Source: Chitinophaga filiformis
GTDB lineage: Bacteria > Bacteroidota > Bacteroidia > Chitinophagales > Chitinophagaceae
Length of the DNA: 64,000 nucleotides
Reading direction: 5' to 3'
Assembly: GCF_021646545.1 (NCBI RefSeq)
Contig: NZ_JAKIRP010000003.1
Coordinates: forward strand, 620,001 to 684,000
This document shows, piece by piece, positions 1 through 8,634 of the stretch; position 1 is the stretch's first letter, and each line of letters begins with the position of its first letter. The position numbers were made by a program, and so were the translations under genes. A model generated the notes under the pieces. The model saw only the letters and a program-made list of their open reading frames with translations, searched no databases and was not told where the DNA came from.

Positions 1-109
1 GCCATCCTTCAAATACCTTCTCATGGTAGGTCGTCTTACTGACAATAAGCCCATCCATATGGAAAGTATGGCTGTTATTCCCCAGATATTTTCCGTTCTC
101 CAGCTTCAT
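1..109 (-). CDS. AraC-family transcriptional regulator, N-terminal fragment (cut by window edge)
   Basis: The first 36 codons of a minus-strand gene are visible, starting at an ATG at 109-107 and running off the left edge. The peptide contains a stretch reading SKTTYHEKVFEGW near residues 24-36, which resembles the sensing-domain start of Bacteroidota AraC-type regulators, where a WHYHEN-like cupin motif normally follows. Only the sensing-domain start is visible; the DNA-binding helix-turn-helix part lies outside the window. The neighbouring threonine dehydrogenase is on the same strand and upstream of it (44-nt gap between its stop and this start), so co-transcription is possible. The family call is from resemblance only. 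Confidence 0.5.
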   Translation of the reverse strand, partial: MKLENGKYLGNNSHTFHMDGLIVSKTTYHEKVFEGW

Positions 110-152
110 ATGCAAAATGAATTTTGCCTGAAGCCAAATGTACGATAAGTAC

Positions 153-1097
153 CTATTTTTTGAGGTTCTTCAGCATATCTACCGTCATTTTCTCCAGGCA
201 GAATTCCGGTTTCCAGCCCCAGTCCTCGCGGGCCAGGGTGTCGTCCATGCTCTGTGGCCATCCGTCGGCTATCTGCTGACGGTAATCCGGTTCATAGTTA
301 ATGGTGAATTCAGGAATGTGCTTTTTGATCTCTGCAGCGATCTCTTTCGGAGAGAAACTCATAGCGCCCAGGTTGTAGGAAGAGCGCACCTTGATCTTTG
401 CTTTATCGGCTTCCATCAGCTCAATGGTGGCGCGGATAGCATCCGGCATATACATCATTGGCAGATAAGTACCTTCAGAGAGGAAGCAGGTATATTTCTT
501 TTCTTCCAATGCTTCATGGAAGATCTCAATAGCATAATCTGTCGTACCACCACCCGGAGCTGATTTGTAACTGATCAGACCAGGATAACGCAGACTGCGT
601 ACGTCTACGCCATAACGGTGGCTGTAATATTCGCACCAGCGTTCACCGGCAAACTTACTGATACCATAAATGGTAGTAGGCTCGATAACGGTATGTTGGG
701 GAGTGGATTCCTTCGGGGAATTAGGCCCGAATACCGCAATGGAACTTGGCCAGTATACTTTGTCGATATTTTCTTCTTTCGCAATATCCAGTACATTCAG
801 CAGGCTTTGCATGTTGATATGCCATGCCAGCAAAGGGTTCTTTTCACCGGTAGCAGAAAGGATCGCCGCCAGCAGATAGATCTGGGTGATATTATGACGG
901 ATAATCAATACGTGCAGCATCTCCTTATTCATCACATCCAGGGATACATAAGGGCCTGTTCCTTTCAGCAGGTCATGCTCTTCACGCAGATCTGAAGCAA
1001 CCACATTTGCATCGCCGTACATTTTCCTTAATGCCAGTGTAAGTTCAACACCAATCTGCCCGCAGGCGCCGATTACCAGTATTTTATCTTTCTTCAT
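153..1097 (-). CDS. L-threonine 3-dehydrogenase, short-chain (UDP-galactose epimerase-like) type
   Basis: This 314-aa NAD-dependent enzyme is expected to oxidise L-threonine to 2-amino-3-oxobutyrate in the cytoplasm, feeding glycine and acetyl-CoA formation. The Rossmann glycine motif GACGQIG lies at residues 10-16. The catalytic Tyr-x3-Lys is YGISK at 144-148, with the serine pair of PSSIAVFG at 117-124. The segments ILSATGEKNP and the GGGTTDY loop are characteristic of the Bacteroidota/Flavobacterium short-chain threonine dehydrogenases rather than the zinc-dependent Tdh. Length matches that family (about 310-320 aa). It diverges from kdsA across a 252-nt gap. No partner 2-amino-3-ketobutyrate ligase is in view. 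A general sugar epimerase is the alternative, but the substrate-loop motifs favour threonine. Confidence 0.85.
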   Translation of the reverse strand: MKKDKILVIGACGQIGVELTLALRKMYGDANVVASDLREEHDLLKGTGPYVSLDVMNKEMLHVLIIRHNITQIYLLAAILSATGEKNPLLAWHINMQSLLNVLDIAKEENIDKVYWPSSIAVFGPNSPKESTPQHTVIEPTTIYGISKFAGERWCEYYSHRYGVDVRSLRYPGLISYKSAPGGGTTDYAIEIFHEALEEKKYTCFLSEGTYLPMMYMPDAIRATIELMEADKAKIKVRSSYNLGAMSFSPKEIAAEIKKHIPEFTINYEPDYRQQIADGWPQSMDDTLAREDWGWKPEFCLEKMTVDMLKNLKK

Positions 1098-1321
1098 GCT
1101 ATCTCGAATGAATGACTTTTAATTTGGGCGTAATATTAACAGCTTCCGCAATAATTCAGAACAGGCAACCTCAGGGCATGACAATGCGGTAACAATTCCG
1201 GGAATCCTGTTGGAACAGATGCAAGCCCAGTGAACATCCTACGGCATCGAATTACAATATTATGACAATTCGGCGAGTCGCAGCAATTCCCTTTGCTGAA
1301 AAGTAATCCCATGGAATAGCA

Positions 1322-1329
1322 TAACTTTG
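1322..1329 (+). promoter_or_regulatory. candidate Bacteroidota -7 promoter element for kdsA
   Basis: TAACTTTG matches the Bacteroidota -7 consensus TAnnTTTG exactly and lies 20 nt before the kdsA start codon. A TTTG at 1292-1295 is further upstream than the usual -33 spacing, so only the -7 half is well supported. Confidence 0.4.
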
Positions 1330-1349
1330 CACTCTCAAATACAAAAATC

Positions 1350-2174
1350 ATGTCAGCACAAACACACCTGAAGTCAATTTTTAAGGATCAATATAACCCA
1401 GATAACTTCTTTCTGATAGCCGGGCCTTGCGTAGTAGAAGATGAAGCGCTGCTGATGCATGTAGCTGAAAAGGTATCAGGCATCTGCAAACGCCTGAATA
1501 TTCCATATATTTTTAAAGCGTCTTATCGTAAGGCAAACCGTACCAGCATCAACTCATTCAGCGGCGTAGGTGATGTGGAAGGCCTGGACCTCCTGCAGAA
1601 AACAGGGCAGACATTCAACCTGCCTGTTACCACCGATATCCACTCTGCAGCAGAAGCTGCTATGGCTGCCGCTTATGTGGACGTATTGCAGATCCCGGCA
1701 TTCCTGTGCCGCCAGACCGATATCCTGCTGGCAGCAGCGGAAACCGGTAAATTCGTCAATGTGAAGAAAGGACAGTTTGTTAGTGGCGAGGCAATGAAAT
1801 TTGCTGTAGAAAAAGTAAAACAGGGCGGTAACGATAAAGTGTGGCTGACCGAGCGTGGTACCACCTTTGGTTATCAGGATCTGGTGGTAGACTACCGCAA
1901 TATTCCGATTATGAGGGAACATGGCGTACCGGTGATCATGGATTGCACCCACTCCCTGCAGCAGCCGAACCAGACCAGCGGTGTTACCGGTGGTAATCCC
2001 AAACTGATCGGTACTATCGCTAAAGCTGCCATTGCTACCGGAGCAGACGGTTTATTCATTGAAACCCATCCTGACCCGTCCAAAGCTAAGTCAGACGGCG
2101 CCAACATGCTGCATCTCGACCTCCTGGAAGATCTGCTGGAACAACTGGTGAAGATCCGTGAAGTGGTGAAATAA
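1350..2174 (+). CDS. kdsA: 3-deoxy-8-phosphooctulonate (Kdo-8-P) synthase
   Basis: KdsA condenses phosphoenolpyruvate with D-arabinose-5-phosphate to give Kdo-8-phosphate, the first committed step to the LPS inner-core sugar. The 274-aa protein has the usual family length. Motifs include KANRTSINSFSG near residue 60, TTDIHS near 100 and GTTFGYQDLVVDYR near 170. The N-terminal strand reads FFLIAGPCVVE, with Cys27 where the metal-independent Escherichia coli enzyme has Asn, so it belongs to the metal-dependent class. It appears monocistronic. A TAnnTTTG element sits 20 nt before the ATG. Confidence 0.96.
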   Translation: MSAQTHLKSIFKDQYNPDNFFLIAGPCVVEDEALLMHVAEKVSGICKRLNIPYIFKASYRKANRTSINSFSGVGDVEGLDLLQKTGQTFNLPVTTDIHSAAEAAMAAAYVDVLQIPAFLCRQTDILLAAAETGKFVNVKKGQFVSGEAMKFAVEKVKQGGNDKVWLTERGTTFGYQDLVVDYRNIPIMREHGVPVIMDCTHSLQQPNQTSGVTGGNPKLIGTIAKAAIATGADGLFIETHPDPSKAKSDGANMLHLDLLEDLLEQLVKIREVVK

Positions 2175-2180
2175 TGCGGG

Positions 2181-2224
2181 CCGCGTGTTTATAGCCTTAT
2201 AGTAATGGTAACACGTTTATAGCC
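2181..2224. repeat. possible degenerate pair of REP-like half-sites
   Basis: Two similar words, CGTGTTTATAGCC (ends 2196) and ACACGTTTATAGCC (2211-2224), lie just after the kdsA stop. They resemble the CGTGTTTGTAGCCC part of the clearer REP-like hairpin at 22301-22350. No complete hairpin is left here, so this may be a decayed copy or chance similarity. Confidence 0.25.
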
Positions 2225-2250
2225 AAATATTTATAAACGATGATATTTTG

Positions 2251-2327
2251 ATAGTCCATGGAAGCCGGATGGCCTGCCTTTTGTACTGGAACAGAAGATG
2301 GGAAAATGTCCGGGGTCTATGGACTAT
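2251..2327. repeat. 77-bp element bounded by 9-bp inverted repeats
   Basis: ATAGTCCAT at 2251-2259 is the exact reverse complement of ATGGACTAT at 2319-2327. The 59 bp between contain no gene. A second small hairpin, CTTATC-TTAG-GATAAG, follows at 2341-2356 inside a TTATC-rich tract. This could be a structured 5' leader for the 134-aa gene starting at 2417, a miniature element, or coincidence. Confidence 0.3.
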
Positions 2328-2416
2328 TTCTTATCTTATGCTTATCTTAGGATAAGACTACTACCGCTCTTTACAGACTATAATATATAACACAAACACC
2401 CAAAATTTTATTCACC

Positions 2417-2821
2417 ATGATCAATTTACAAGATGTAAAAGCAGGAGATATAGTATTGGTGCAGTACGAAGGAAACACTGTGGAAGGTCAGGTATTGGAA
2501 GTTAACCGTGAGGACAAACAGGTCTGTGTACTAACAGGAGAACAGGAGTTCTGGTACGACCTGAATGACCTCTACCCGATTCCACTGAATGAAGAGCAGT
2601 TATTCAGACTAAAATTCAAAAAAGACGAATCCCTCTCTGTTAACGGCGGTGGACAGATCTATGTACGTGGCCCGTTCTCAGTGAAACTGCATACATTGGC
2701 AGATGGGATGCCGGCTACACGTCTCGATTACCGGGACGAACACCGGGAGATCAAAGGTTCTATCACTGTGAACCAGTTGCAGAATCACTACCACGCAATG
2801 ACAAATTTCCACCTGGATTAA
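2417..2821 (+). CDS. conserved hypothetical protein (Bacteroidota)
   Basis: This 134-aa acidic, soluble protein has no signal peptide and no membrane segment. The N-terminal 60 residues read like a small beta-barrel (GDIVLVQYEGNTVEGQVLEV), followed by a segment rich in aromatic and His residues near the C terminus (LQNHYHAMTNF). I do not recognise a characterised family, although similar short proteins occur in Chitinophagaceae as far as I recall. It is followed 12 nt later by a strong hairpin terminator, so it is a single-gene unit. The ATG start is preceded by an A-rich leader. Confidence 0.75.
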   Translation: MINLQDVKAGDIVLVQYEGNTVEGQVLEVNREDKQVCVLTGEQEFWYDLNDLYPIPLNEEQLFRLKFKKDESLSVNGGGQIYVRGPFSVKLHTLADGMPATRLDYRDEHREIKGSITVNQLQNHYHAMTNFHLD

Positions 2822-2833
2822 GAATAAAGCAAT

Positions 2834-2872
2834 AAAAAAATCCATCCGGCTGCATGCGGATGGATTTTTTTA
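2834..2872. terminator. bidirectional intrinsic terminator
   Basis: Stem ATCCATCCG / CGGATGGAT with an 8-nt loop is flanked by an A-run and a T-run. It can end both the plus-strand gene at 2417-2821 and the convergent lipoprotein gene ending at 2904. Confidence 0.9.
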
Positions 2873-2903
2873 TTGAAGTCGTTGCAGACTGTAACTGACA
2901 AAC

Positions 2904-3707
2904 TTAGTGTACCAAAGTCAGGGTATCCACGGTTGTCACTTTACCAGTTTCTACTACTACGCTCTGTTTTGTAGCAGCTTTCAAGGTAGAATCGGTAGAG
3001 ATGTAGTGCAGGGTATAGCTGCCAGCTGCAATACCTTTCAGCAGATAAGCGCCACCAACACCGGAGTAAGTGCTGGCAACAGTGTCTGCACCATTCAGTA
3101 CCAGTACGGCAGAAGGTACTACTGCAGGCAATACAACACCCTTGATGCTACCGCCCTGTGCCTGAAGAACAGTTCTGATAACCGGTTTCAGTATGTACTT
3201 GCCTGCGGCACCTGCTTCATGAATGGATTTTGCTACGTCGAAATCGAGCAGCAGTTTGTAAGCAACCCCTTCAGATACAGGCATGTTGATCTTCAGTTTT
3301 ACACCGGAAGACTGCCCACTTGGTGTTTGCAGTTTGATAGAGTCACCGGCGTTAGTTACAACCCAGTTGTCATCTCCCAGCACCAGTCTGATTTCTTTAA
3401 TTGTACCGGATGCGATTTCAGCATCTGCCAGTACAGTGTCCTTGTCATTAACAAGTGTAAGTAAGTTGTAGCGTCCTTTTTTCATGCCGGCTAAAGTCTG
3501 CCAGCCATTGTCATCGCTGTCGCTGTAGTTGACATTTACTTCCTGAACATCAATGTAAACAGCTTTAAAGTCTCCTGGATCATCGGTAAGTGCGACCTGA
3601 ATTCTGGATTTGCCATCGTTATCGTTTTTCGAACATGCAGCCATAAATAACGCGGTAGATAAAAGCAGCACACCATTTGCCAGGTGTTTCCATGAAGGCA
3701 TTCTCAT
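2904..3707 (-). CDS. DUF4382-domain lipoprotein with carboxypeptidase-regulatory-like C-terminal domain
   Basis: The 267-aa precursor begins with a lipoprotein signal peptide whose lipobox is MAAC with Cys near residue 25. The DUF4382 domain follows (about residues 35-185, opening with RIQVALTDDPGDFKAVYIDVQEV). The last 80 residues resemble the beta-sandwich regulatory fold of carboxypeptidases (GSIKGVV, YLLKGIAAGSYTLHY). It should be anchored in a cell-envelope membrane. The function of DUF4382 proteins is not established. The gene stands alone, ends at a shared terminator, and diverges from nothing nearby. Confidence 0.85.
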   Translation of the reverse strand: MRMPSWKHLANGVLLLSTALFMAACSKNDNDGKSRIQVALTDDPGDFKAVYIDVQEVNVNYSDSDDNGWQTLAGMKKGRYNLLTLVNDKDTVLADAEIASGTIKEIRLVLGDDNWVVTNAGDSIKLQTPSGQSSGVKLKINMPVSEGVAYKLLLDFDVAKSIHEAGAAGKYILKPVIRTVLQAQGGSIKGVVLPAVVPSAVLVLNGADTVASTYSGVGGAYLLKGIAAGSYTLHYISTDSTLKAATKQSVVVETGKVTTVDTLTLVH

Positions 3708-3863
3708 TTTGTATGTGTATTTGGTTAAAATTTCGCTTCCTTATCCTGATTGTGGCACGAATATATAAACTTATCCTAATGCAAAATATCCCTGTTATCA
3801 GGGATTAGTCTCCCAGCCATTCTCTTTGAATGACTGTATTGCAAAAAGAATGCTAAATCTTAA

Positions 3864-4085
3864 TTATAAGTATCTCAGGGGGTTCCTGCGGGCGTTCAGG
3901 ATATAGTTTTTCATATTCACCCAGAAGGCCATGATCATATAAACGATGAGCGGGGAGCCCATGGTGATAAAGGAGGTATAGATAAAAAACAGACGGATAC
4001 GGGACGTAGCTATACCCAGCTTATTGCCGATAGCTGTGCAAACCCCAAAGGCCTGCCATTCCACGAAGTCTTTGAACCTATTCAT
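3864..4085 (-). CDS. PspC-domain small membrane protein
   Basis: This 73-aa protein has the compact PspC layout: a conserved N-terminal segment (FGVCTAIGNKLGIATSRIRLFF) running straight into a hydrophobic segment (FIYTSFITMGSPLIVYMIMAFWV, about residues 33-56). PspC proteins act at the inner membrane in envelope-stress sensing in proteobacteria; in Bacteroidota the role is inferred only. There are no psp partners nearby. Its start lies 235 nt from aconitase, which is divergent. Confidence 0.75.
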   Translation of the reverse strand: MNRFKDFVEWQAFGVCTAIGNKLGIATSRIRLFFIYTSFITMGSPLIVYMIMAFWVNMKNYILNARRNPLRYL

Positions 4086-4320
4086 ATATCAAATTTATTA
4101 CAATCCCGGGTTAAAAACAAGTCCTGATTTCTCCGCCTGTAAATAGCCGATATTAAGCTGGCAGTGATTTAGCGGCATTTCACACAATGGGCCGGCAGGG
4201 CAACCGGGCGTTTTCCAGGCTTATCATTTATAGACAATAACCTACATATCTTTTAAAAACTTGTTGAATTTAATTAATTTCGCGGTGCATTTTCTAACCG
4301 GTCTTAAATAATTTTTTTCC

Positions 4321-6600
4321 ATGGTGTTTGATATTGAAATGATTAAAAAAGTGTATGCGGCACTGCCGGGTAAAGTGGAAGCTACCCGTAAACTGCTGGG
4401 ACGCCCGCTCACACTCTCAGAAAAGATCTTATATGCTCACTTATATGCACCTACCACCGCGGCTTATGAGCGTGGAAAGTCTTATGTGGAGTTTGCGCCT
4501 GATCGCGTAGCTATGCAGGATGCCACCGCACAGATGGCCCTGTTACAGTTCATGACCTGCGGACGCGATAAAGTAGCTGTTCCTTCTACCGTACACTGTG
4601 ATCACCTCATTCAAGCCAAGACTGGCGCCAAGGAAGACCTGGCGACGGCTGTGGACACCAACAAGGAAGTATACGATTTCCTGTCTTCTATCTCCAATAA
4701 ATATGGCATCGGTTTCTGGAAACCAGGTGCTGGTATCATCCACCAGGTTGTACTGGAAAACTATGCTTTCCCGGGCGGTCTGATGATCGGTACTGACTCT
4801 CACACTCCTAACGCAGGAGGTCTGGGTATGCTGGCTATCGGTGTTGGTGGTGCTGATGCTGTGGACGTGATGGCAGGTCTGCCATGGGAACTGAAAATGC
4901 CAAAACTGATCGGTGTTAAACTGACAGGTAAACTGAGCGGCTGGTCTTCCCCTAAAGACGTAATTCTGAAAGTAGCCGGTGTACTGACCGTTAAAGGTGG
5001 TACCGGTTGCATCGTTGAATATTTCGGTGAAGGCGCTGATAACCTGAGCGCTACCGGTAAAGGTACTATCTGTAACATGGGTGCGGAAATAGGTGCTACC
5101 TGCTCCGTATTTGCTTACGATACCAAAATGTCTGCTTACCTGAAAGCAACTGAGCGTGCTGATATCGCAGCCCTGGCTGACGGTGTGAAAGATCACCTGC
5201 GTCCGGATACTGAAGTATATGCAGATCCTTCCAAATACTATGATCAGGTGATCGAGATCAACCTGAGCGAACTGGAGCCACATGTGAACGGTCCTTTCAC
5301 TCCGGACCTGGCATGGCCTATCTCTAAATTCGCACAGGCTGTAAAAGAAAACAACTGGCCAGAGAAACTGGAAGTTGCCCTGATCGGTTCCTGCACCAAC
5401 TCTTCCTACGAAGATATCTCCCGTGCTGCTTCCCTGGCGAAACAGGCGGTTGACAAGAACCTCGACGTTAAAGCTGAATATACTATCACTCCTGGCTCTG
5501 AACTGGTACGTTATACCATCGAAAGAGACGGTCTGTTGAATACTTTCGACCAGATCGGTGGTGTTGTACTGGCTAACGCCTGCGGTCCTTGTATCGGTCA
5601 GTGGGCTCGTCACATCGACGATCCTAACCGTAAAAACTCCATCATCACTTCCTTCAACCGTAACTTCGCTAAGAGGAATGATGGTCTGGCTGCTACACAC
5701 GCTTTCGTGGCATCTCCGGAAATCGTTACTGCCTTCGCTATTGCAGGTGATCTGACCTTCAATCCGCTGACAGATAAACTGAAAACCAAAGATGGTAAGG
5801 AAGTAATGCTCGATGAGCCTACCGGTTTCGAACTGCCTGCCAAAGGTTTCTCTGTAGATGATCCTGGTTACCAGGCTCCTGCAGCTGACGGTAGCGGTGT
5901 TCAGGTAATCGTATCTCCAACCAGCGACCGTCTGCAACTGCTGGCGCCATTCGCTGCATGGGAAGGTACCGACCTGAAAGGCCTGAAACTGCTGATCAAA
6001 GCAAAAGGTAAATGTACTACTGACCACATCTCAATGGCAGGTCCGTGGTTAAAATACCGTGGTCACCTCGATAACATCTCTAACAACATGCTGATCGGTG
6101 CTATCAACGCATTCAACGACAAATCTGATTCTGTAAAGAACCAGCTGTCCGGCGATTATGCAGGCGTACCTGTTGTACAGCGTGCTTATAAAGCGGCTAA
6201 CATCGGTTCTATCGTTGTAGGTGATGAAAACTATGGTGAAGGCTCCAGCCGTGAACACGCTGCAATGGAACCTCGTCACCTCGGTGTTCGCGCTATCCTG
6301 GTTAAATCTTTCGCACGTATCCACGAAACCAACCTGAAAAAGCAAGGTATGCTCGCGCTGACCTTCGCTGATAAGGAAGATTACGAAAAGATCCAGGAAG
6401 ATGATACCTTCGATATCGTTGGTCTGACTTCTTTCGTTCCTGGTAAACAACTGACTGTTGTGGCTAACCACAAAGACGGCAGCAAAGACCAGATCCTGGT
6501 AAACCACACCTACAATGAACAACAGATCGAGTGGTTCAAAGCAGGTGGTGCACTGAACGTGATCCGTGCACAGTTTGCAAAGGCAAAAGCAAAAGCATAA
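4321..6600 (+). CDS. acn: aconitate hydratase (mitochondrial-type aconitase)
   Basis: This [4Fe-4S] enzyme interconverts citrate and isocitrate in the TCA cycle. At 759 aa it matches the mitochondrial-type aconitase, shorter than the AcnA/IRP type (about 890 aa). Cluster ligands are Cys358 ([11 protein letters not shown]) and Cys421/Cys424 (ACGPCIGQW). The swivelling C-terminal domain carries the active-site loop [11 protein letters not shown] near residue 640. The gene is monocistronic: its terminator follows 27 nt after the stop. The upstream region carries TAATTTCG (4275-4282), close to the -7 consensus. Confidence 0.95.
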   Translation: MVFDIEMIKKVYAALPGKVEATRKLLGRPLTLSEKILYAHLYAPTTAAYERGKSYVEFAPDRVAMQDATAQMALLQFMTCGRDKVAVPSTVHCDHLIQAKTGAKEDLATAVDTNKEVYDFLSSISNKYGIGFWKPGAGIIHQVVLENYAFPGGLMIGTDSHTPNAGGLGMLAIGVGGADAVDVMAGLPWELKMPKLIGVKLTGKLSGWSSPKDVILKVAGVLTVKGGTGCIVEYFGEGADNLSATGKGTICNMGAEIGATCSVFAYDTKMSAYLKATERADIAALADGVKDHLRPDTEVYADPSKYYDQVIEINLSELEPHVNGPFTPDLAWPISKFAQAVKENNWPEKLEVALIGSCTNSSYEDISRAASLAKQAVDKNLDVKAEYTITPGSELVRYTIERDGLLNTFDQIGGVVLANACGPCIGQWARHIDDPNRKNSIITSFNRNFAKRNDGLAATHAFVASPEIVTAFAIAGDLTFNPLTDKLKTKDGKEVMLDEPTGFELPAKGFSVDDPGYQAPAADGSGVQVIVSPTSDRLQLLAPFAAWEGTDLKGLKLLIKAKGKCTTDHISMAGPWLKYRGHLDNISNNMLIGAINAFNDKSDSVKNQLSGDYAGVPVVQRAYKAANIGSIVVGDENYGEGSSREHAAMEPRHLGVRAILVKSFARIHETNLKKQGMLALTFADKEDYEKIQEDDTFDIVGLTSFVPGKQLTVVANHKDGSKDQILVNHTYNEQQIEWFKAGGALNVIRAQFAKAKAKA

Positions 6601-6627
6601 TAGCCACTGGCTATGAACGATAAAGAG

Positions 6628-6659
6628 ATCCCGCCTGCTTCCAGTAGGCGGGATTTTTA
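6628..6659 (+). terminator. intrinsic terminator of aconitase
   Basis: Stem ATCCCGCCT / AGGCGGGAT (9 bp, 6628-6636 with 6646-6654) is followed by a T-run. Because it lies inside the longest reading frame of the next gene, it argues that the next gene starts downstream at 6676. Confidence 0.88.
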
Positions 6660-6675
6660 TTTTAACTTTAAGCCT

Positions 6676-7308
6676 ATGCTAACCGAATCACTGCATTCCA
6701 CCTGGCAGCAATTGCTACAACCATATACACAAGATCAGGCCCTGATCGGAGAAGGCTTCCGGCTTGTCATCAGTCATTATACCGAATCGCACCGTCATTA
6801 TCACGACCTCCATCACCTGCAGGCGTTGCTGCAACTGCAACATACCTATGCAGATCGCATTGCAGACAACGAAAGACTGTCGCTGGCCATCTTCTTCCAC
6901 GACATCATCTATGATGTAAAACAAACGGATAATGAAGAACAGAGCGCAATGGCCGCTGCGGCTTTCCTACGCCAGACCAGCTATCCGGCGGAACGTATAG
7001 AACAGGTAATGGACTTTATCCGCGCTACCAAAACACATGTGAACAGCAGCCACAATACCGACCTGGATTACTTCCTGGATTTTGACCTGTCTATATTAAG
7101 CGCACCGGCGGCGGATTATATCACCTATACGCAACAGATCAGGAAGGAATACAGCATTTATCCCGACATGTTATACAAGCCTGGCAGAAAGAAAGTATTA
7201 ACCCATTTTCTGGAGCTTCCGGTCATTTATAAAACAAGTCTGTTCAGGGAAGAACGCGAAGCCCTGGCGCGTCAGAATTTGCAGGAAGAGTTAAAGACTT
7301 TGGGATGA
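6676..7308 (+). CDS. HD-superfamily metal-dependent phosphohydrolase-like protein
   Basis: This is a 210-aa soluble protein of the predicted HD phosphohydrolase group (COG4339 type). The metal-binding pattern is H...H (HYHDLHHLQALL) followed by the HD doublet in FFHDIIYD and a distal Asp in LDYFLDFDLSIL. Substrate is unknown. The frame is open from an ATG at 6613, but the first 21 codons of that version are the aconitase terminator hairpin, so I place the start at the ATG at 6676 (MLTESLHSTWQQ). It follows aconitase on the same strand but is probably transcribed separately. Confidence 0.8.
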   Translation: MLTESLHSTWQQLLQPYTQDQALIGEGFRLVISHYTESHRHYHDLHHLQALLQLQHTYADRIADNERLSLAIFFHDIIYDVKQTDNEEQSAMAAAAFLRQTSYPAERIEQVMDFIRATKTHVNSSHNTDLDYFLDFDLSILSAPAADYITYTQQIRKEYSIYPDMLYKPGRKKVLTHFLELPVIYKTSLFREEREALARQNLQEELKTLG

Positions 7309-7376
7309 TAAAGGGAATAATTCAGCAGGCTTACCTGGCTGCAAGCTGCTGTAAAATAAAGAAAGCCTAACATGAC

Positions 7377-7460
7377 TACCGGAAATGATCTGCAGTCTGA
7401 CCAGGCTACCCATAGATATATGAGTGTTGGTTACCGGAAATGATCTGGCAATCTGACCAG
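7377..7460. repeat. imperfect direct repeat, two 28-29-bp copies
   Basis: TACCGGAAATGATCTG begins both copies (7377-7404 and 7432-7460), and both end in TCTGACCAG. They differ by one insertion and a substitution. The repeat occupies the gap between two converging genes; no coding potential is evident. Confidence 0.6.
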
Positions 7461-7498
7461 TAGTTTGCAGATATACAAGAAAGCCGAAGTCCCGGCAC

Positions 7499-8593
7499 TC
7501 AAAACAACTGCTTCTTCAACGTAAATCTCCTTGCAAAACTGATACGGAAATTACCTGCCCCCATGGTCTGGTAAGTGCCTGGCACAGGCGACTGGCTTCT
7601 GGTGGTCAAATCGACATAGTGGATACCGGCGAAGTACCTGGAGGAGTTATACCCGATGGAAATACGGATATTATTATTCAGCTGTAAACCTATTTTTCTC
7701 AGGTCAGCCTCTTTTGCCCTGTTCAGGGTAGTATAGTTCAATCCTAAGCTGCCGGTAAGAGAGAGCGTGGCAAACCAATGTTTTTTATAAACGAAGGTAT
7801 GGGCATAACCGGCATTAGCAGCTGCACTGAAGACCCTCGTCCTGTAAAAATTCTCTCCGTTGAAAAACCCGGCCTTCTCAACATATGAGGGGATCAATCC
7901 CGAATCGCCTTTCATTCTCATCCCAAAGAGCCCCCCTCCTATAAGAAAAGATCCTGCACTCTTCTTCTGATAATCATTCTGCAGGTAAGCCGCCCGGTAA
8001 GAGAATCGTTGCGCATTGAAGACATACTGCACATCCAGGCCTATATTCACATTGCGGGCATCCGGCCGGATCATTTCCACATTGCCCGATCCCAGGTTGC
8101 TGAACAGCCTTCTTGTATTGGCAATATAATACCCTCTGTAAACCTGTCCATAGAAGTCCACTACCAGTTTGCGGGAGTAAATATGCGTTTGCAGGTCCAG
8201 CACTTTTGTTCTGCCGTAGTCACCACTTTGCTTATTGATAAAAGGAAGGTTGAATGCGACATTAATACCTATAAAGCGGTAGTTAAAGCCAAATCCGACG
8301 TTAAAAGGCGTATTCGGCCGGTACAGTACTTCCTGCGAGCTTTTTGTATTTGAAACAATACCATTATCCACGATCCCGTCATCCACGATCTTGTTATCTA
8401 CGATATCGTAATAATTGTACTTACGGGAACCAAACACGCGGACAGTGAGGTCCCTGGTATGCTCCTCGATATAATTTGAATCATTTTTAGCTTCCAGCCA
8501 GCTCCCCACTTTTCTGAACAGCGAAGTTTTCTGTGCTGAAACAGCCAGACATAACAAAAGGCACCCCGACAACAGAACGAGCCATTTTTGCAT
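7499..8593 (-). CDS. DUF4421 outer-membrane-like protein
   Basis: The 364-aa precursor has a signal peptide (LLLCLAVSAQ, cleavage after about residue 20) and a body of alternating beta-strand segments ending in a C-terminal Phe, as in outer-membrane barrels (IRISIGYNSSRYFAGIHYV, RFTLKKQLF). It matches the Bacteroidota DUF4421 family in length and in the early NYIEEHTRDLTVRVFGSRKY block. Residues around 65-82 carry a short IVDNKIVDDGIVDNGIV-type repeat encoded by three 15-bp DNA units. Function is unknown. The gene is single and converges with the HD-hydrolase gene. Confidence 0.82.
   Translation of the reverse strand: MQKWLVLLSGCLLLCLAVSAQKTSLFRKVGSWLEAKNDSNYIEEHTRDLTVRVFGSRKYNYYDIVDNKIVDDGIVDNGIVSNTKSSQEVLYRPNTPFNVGFGFNYRFIGINVAFNLPFINKQSGDYGRTKVLDLQTHIYSRKLVVDFYGQVYRGYYIANTRRLFSNLGSGNVEMIRPDARNVNIGLDVQYVFNAQRFSYRAAYLQNDYQKKSAGSFLIGGGLFGMRMKGDSGLIPSYVEKAGFFNGENFYRTRVFSAAANAGYAHTFVYKKHWFATLSLTGSLGLNYTTLNRAKEADLRKIGLQLNNNIRISIGYNSSRYFAGIHYVDLTTRSQSPVPGTYQTMGAGNFRISFARRFTLKKQLF
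8361..8405. repeat. three tandem 15-bp units inside the DUF4421 gene
   Basis: Units 8361-8375, 8376-8390 and 8391-8405 share the core ATCCACGATC (ATCTACGATA in the third). They keep the frame and encode a repeated IVDxxIVD motif in a predicted surface or periplasmic loop. Confidence 0.65.
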
Positions 8594-8634
8594 TATCCTC
8601 TCAGTTGTATGATATTCACGTATAAACTTCCTCC

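Noticed and set aside
1136..1351. A 71-codon open frame in the gap between threonine dehydrogenase and kdsA (minus strand)
   Set aside because: Cys-rich, low-complexity translation overlapping the kdsA promoter and start; no family resemblance.
4543..6027. A 494-codon open frame on the strand opposite aconitase
   Set aside because: It is a complementary-strand shadow of a well-conserved gene: Cys/His/Phe-rich composition without domains. Aconitase itself has intact motifs across the region.
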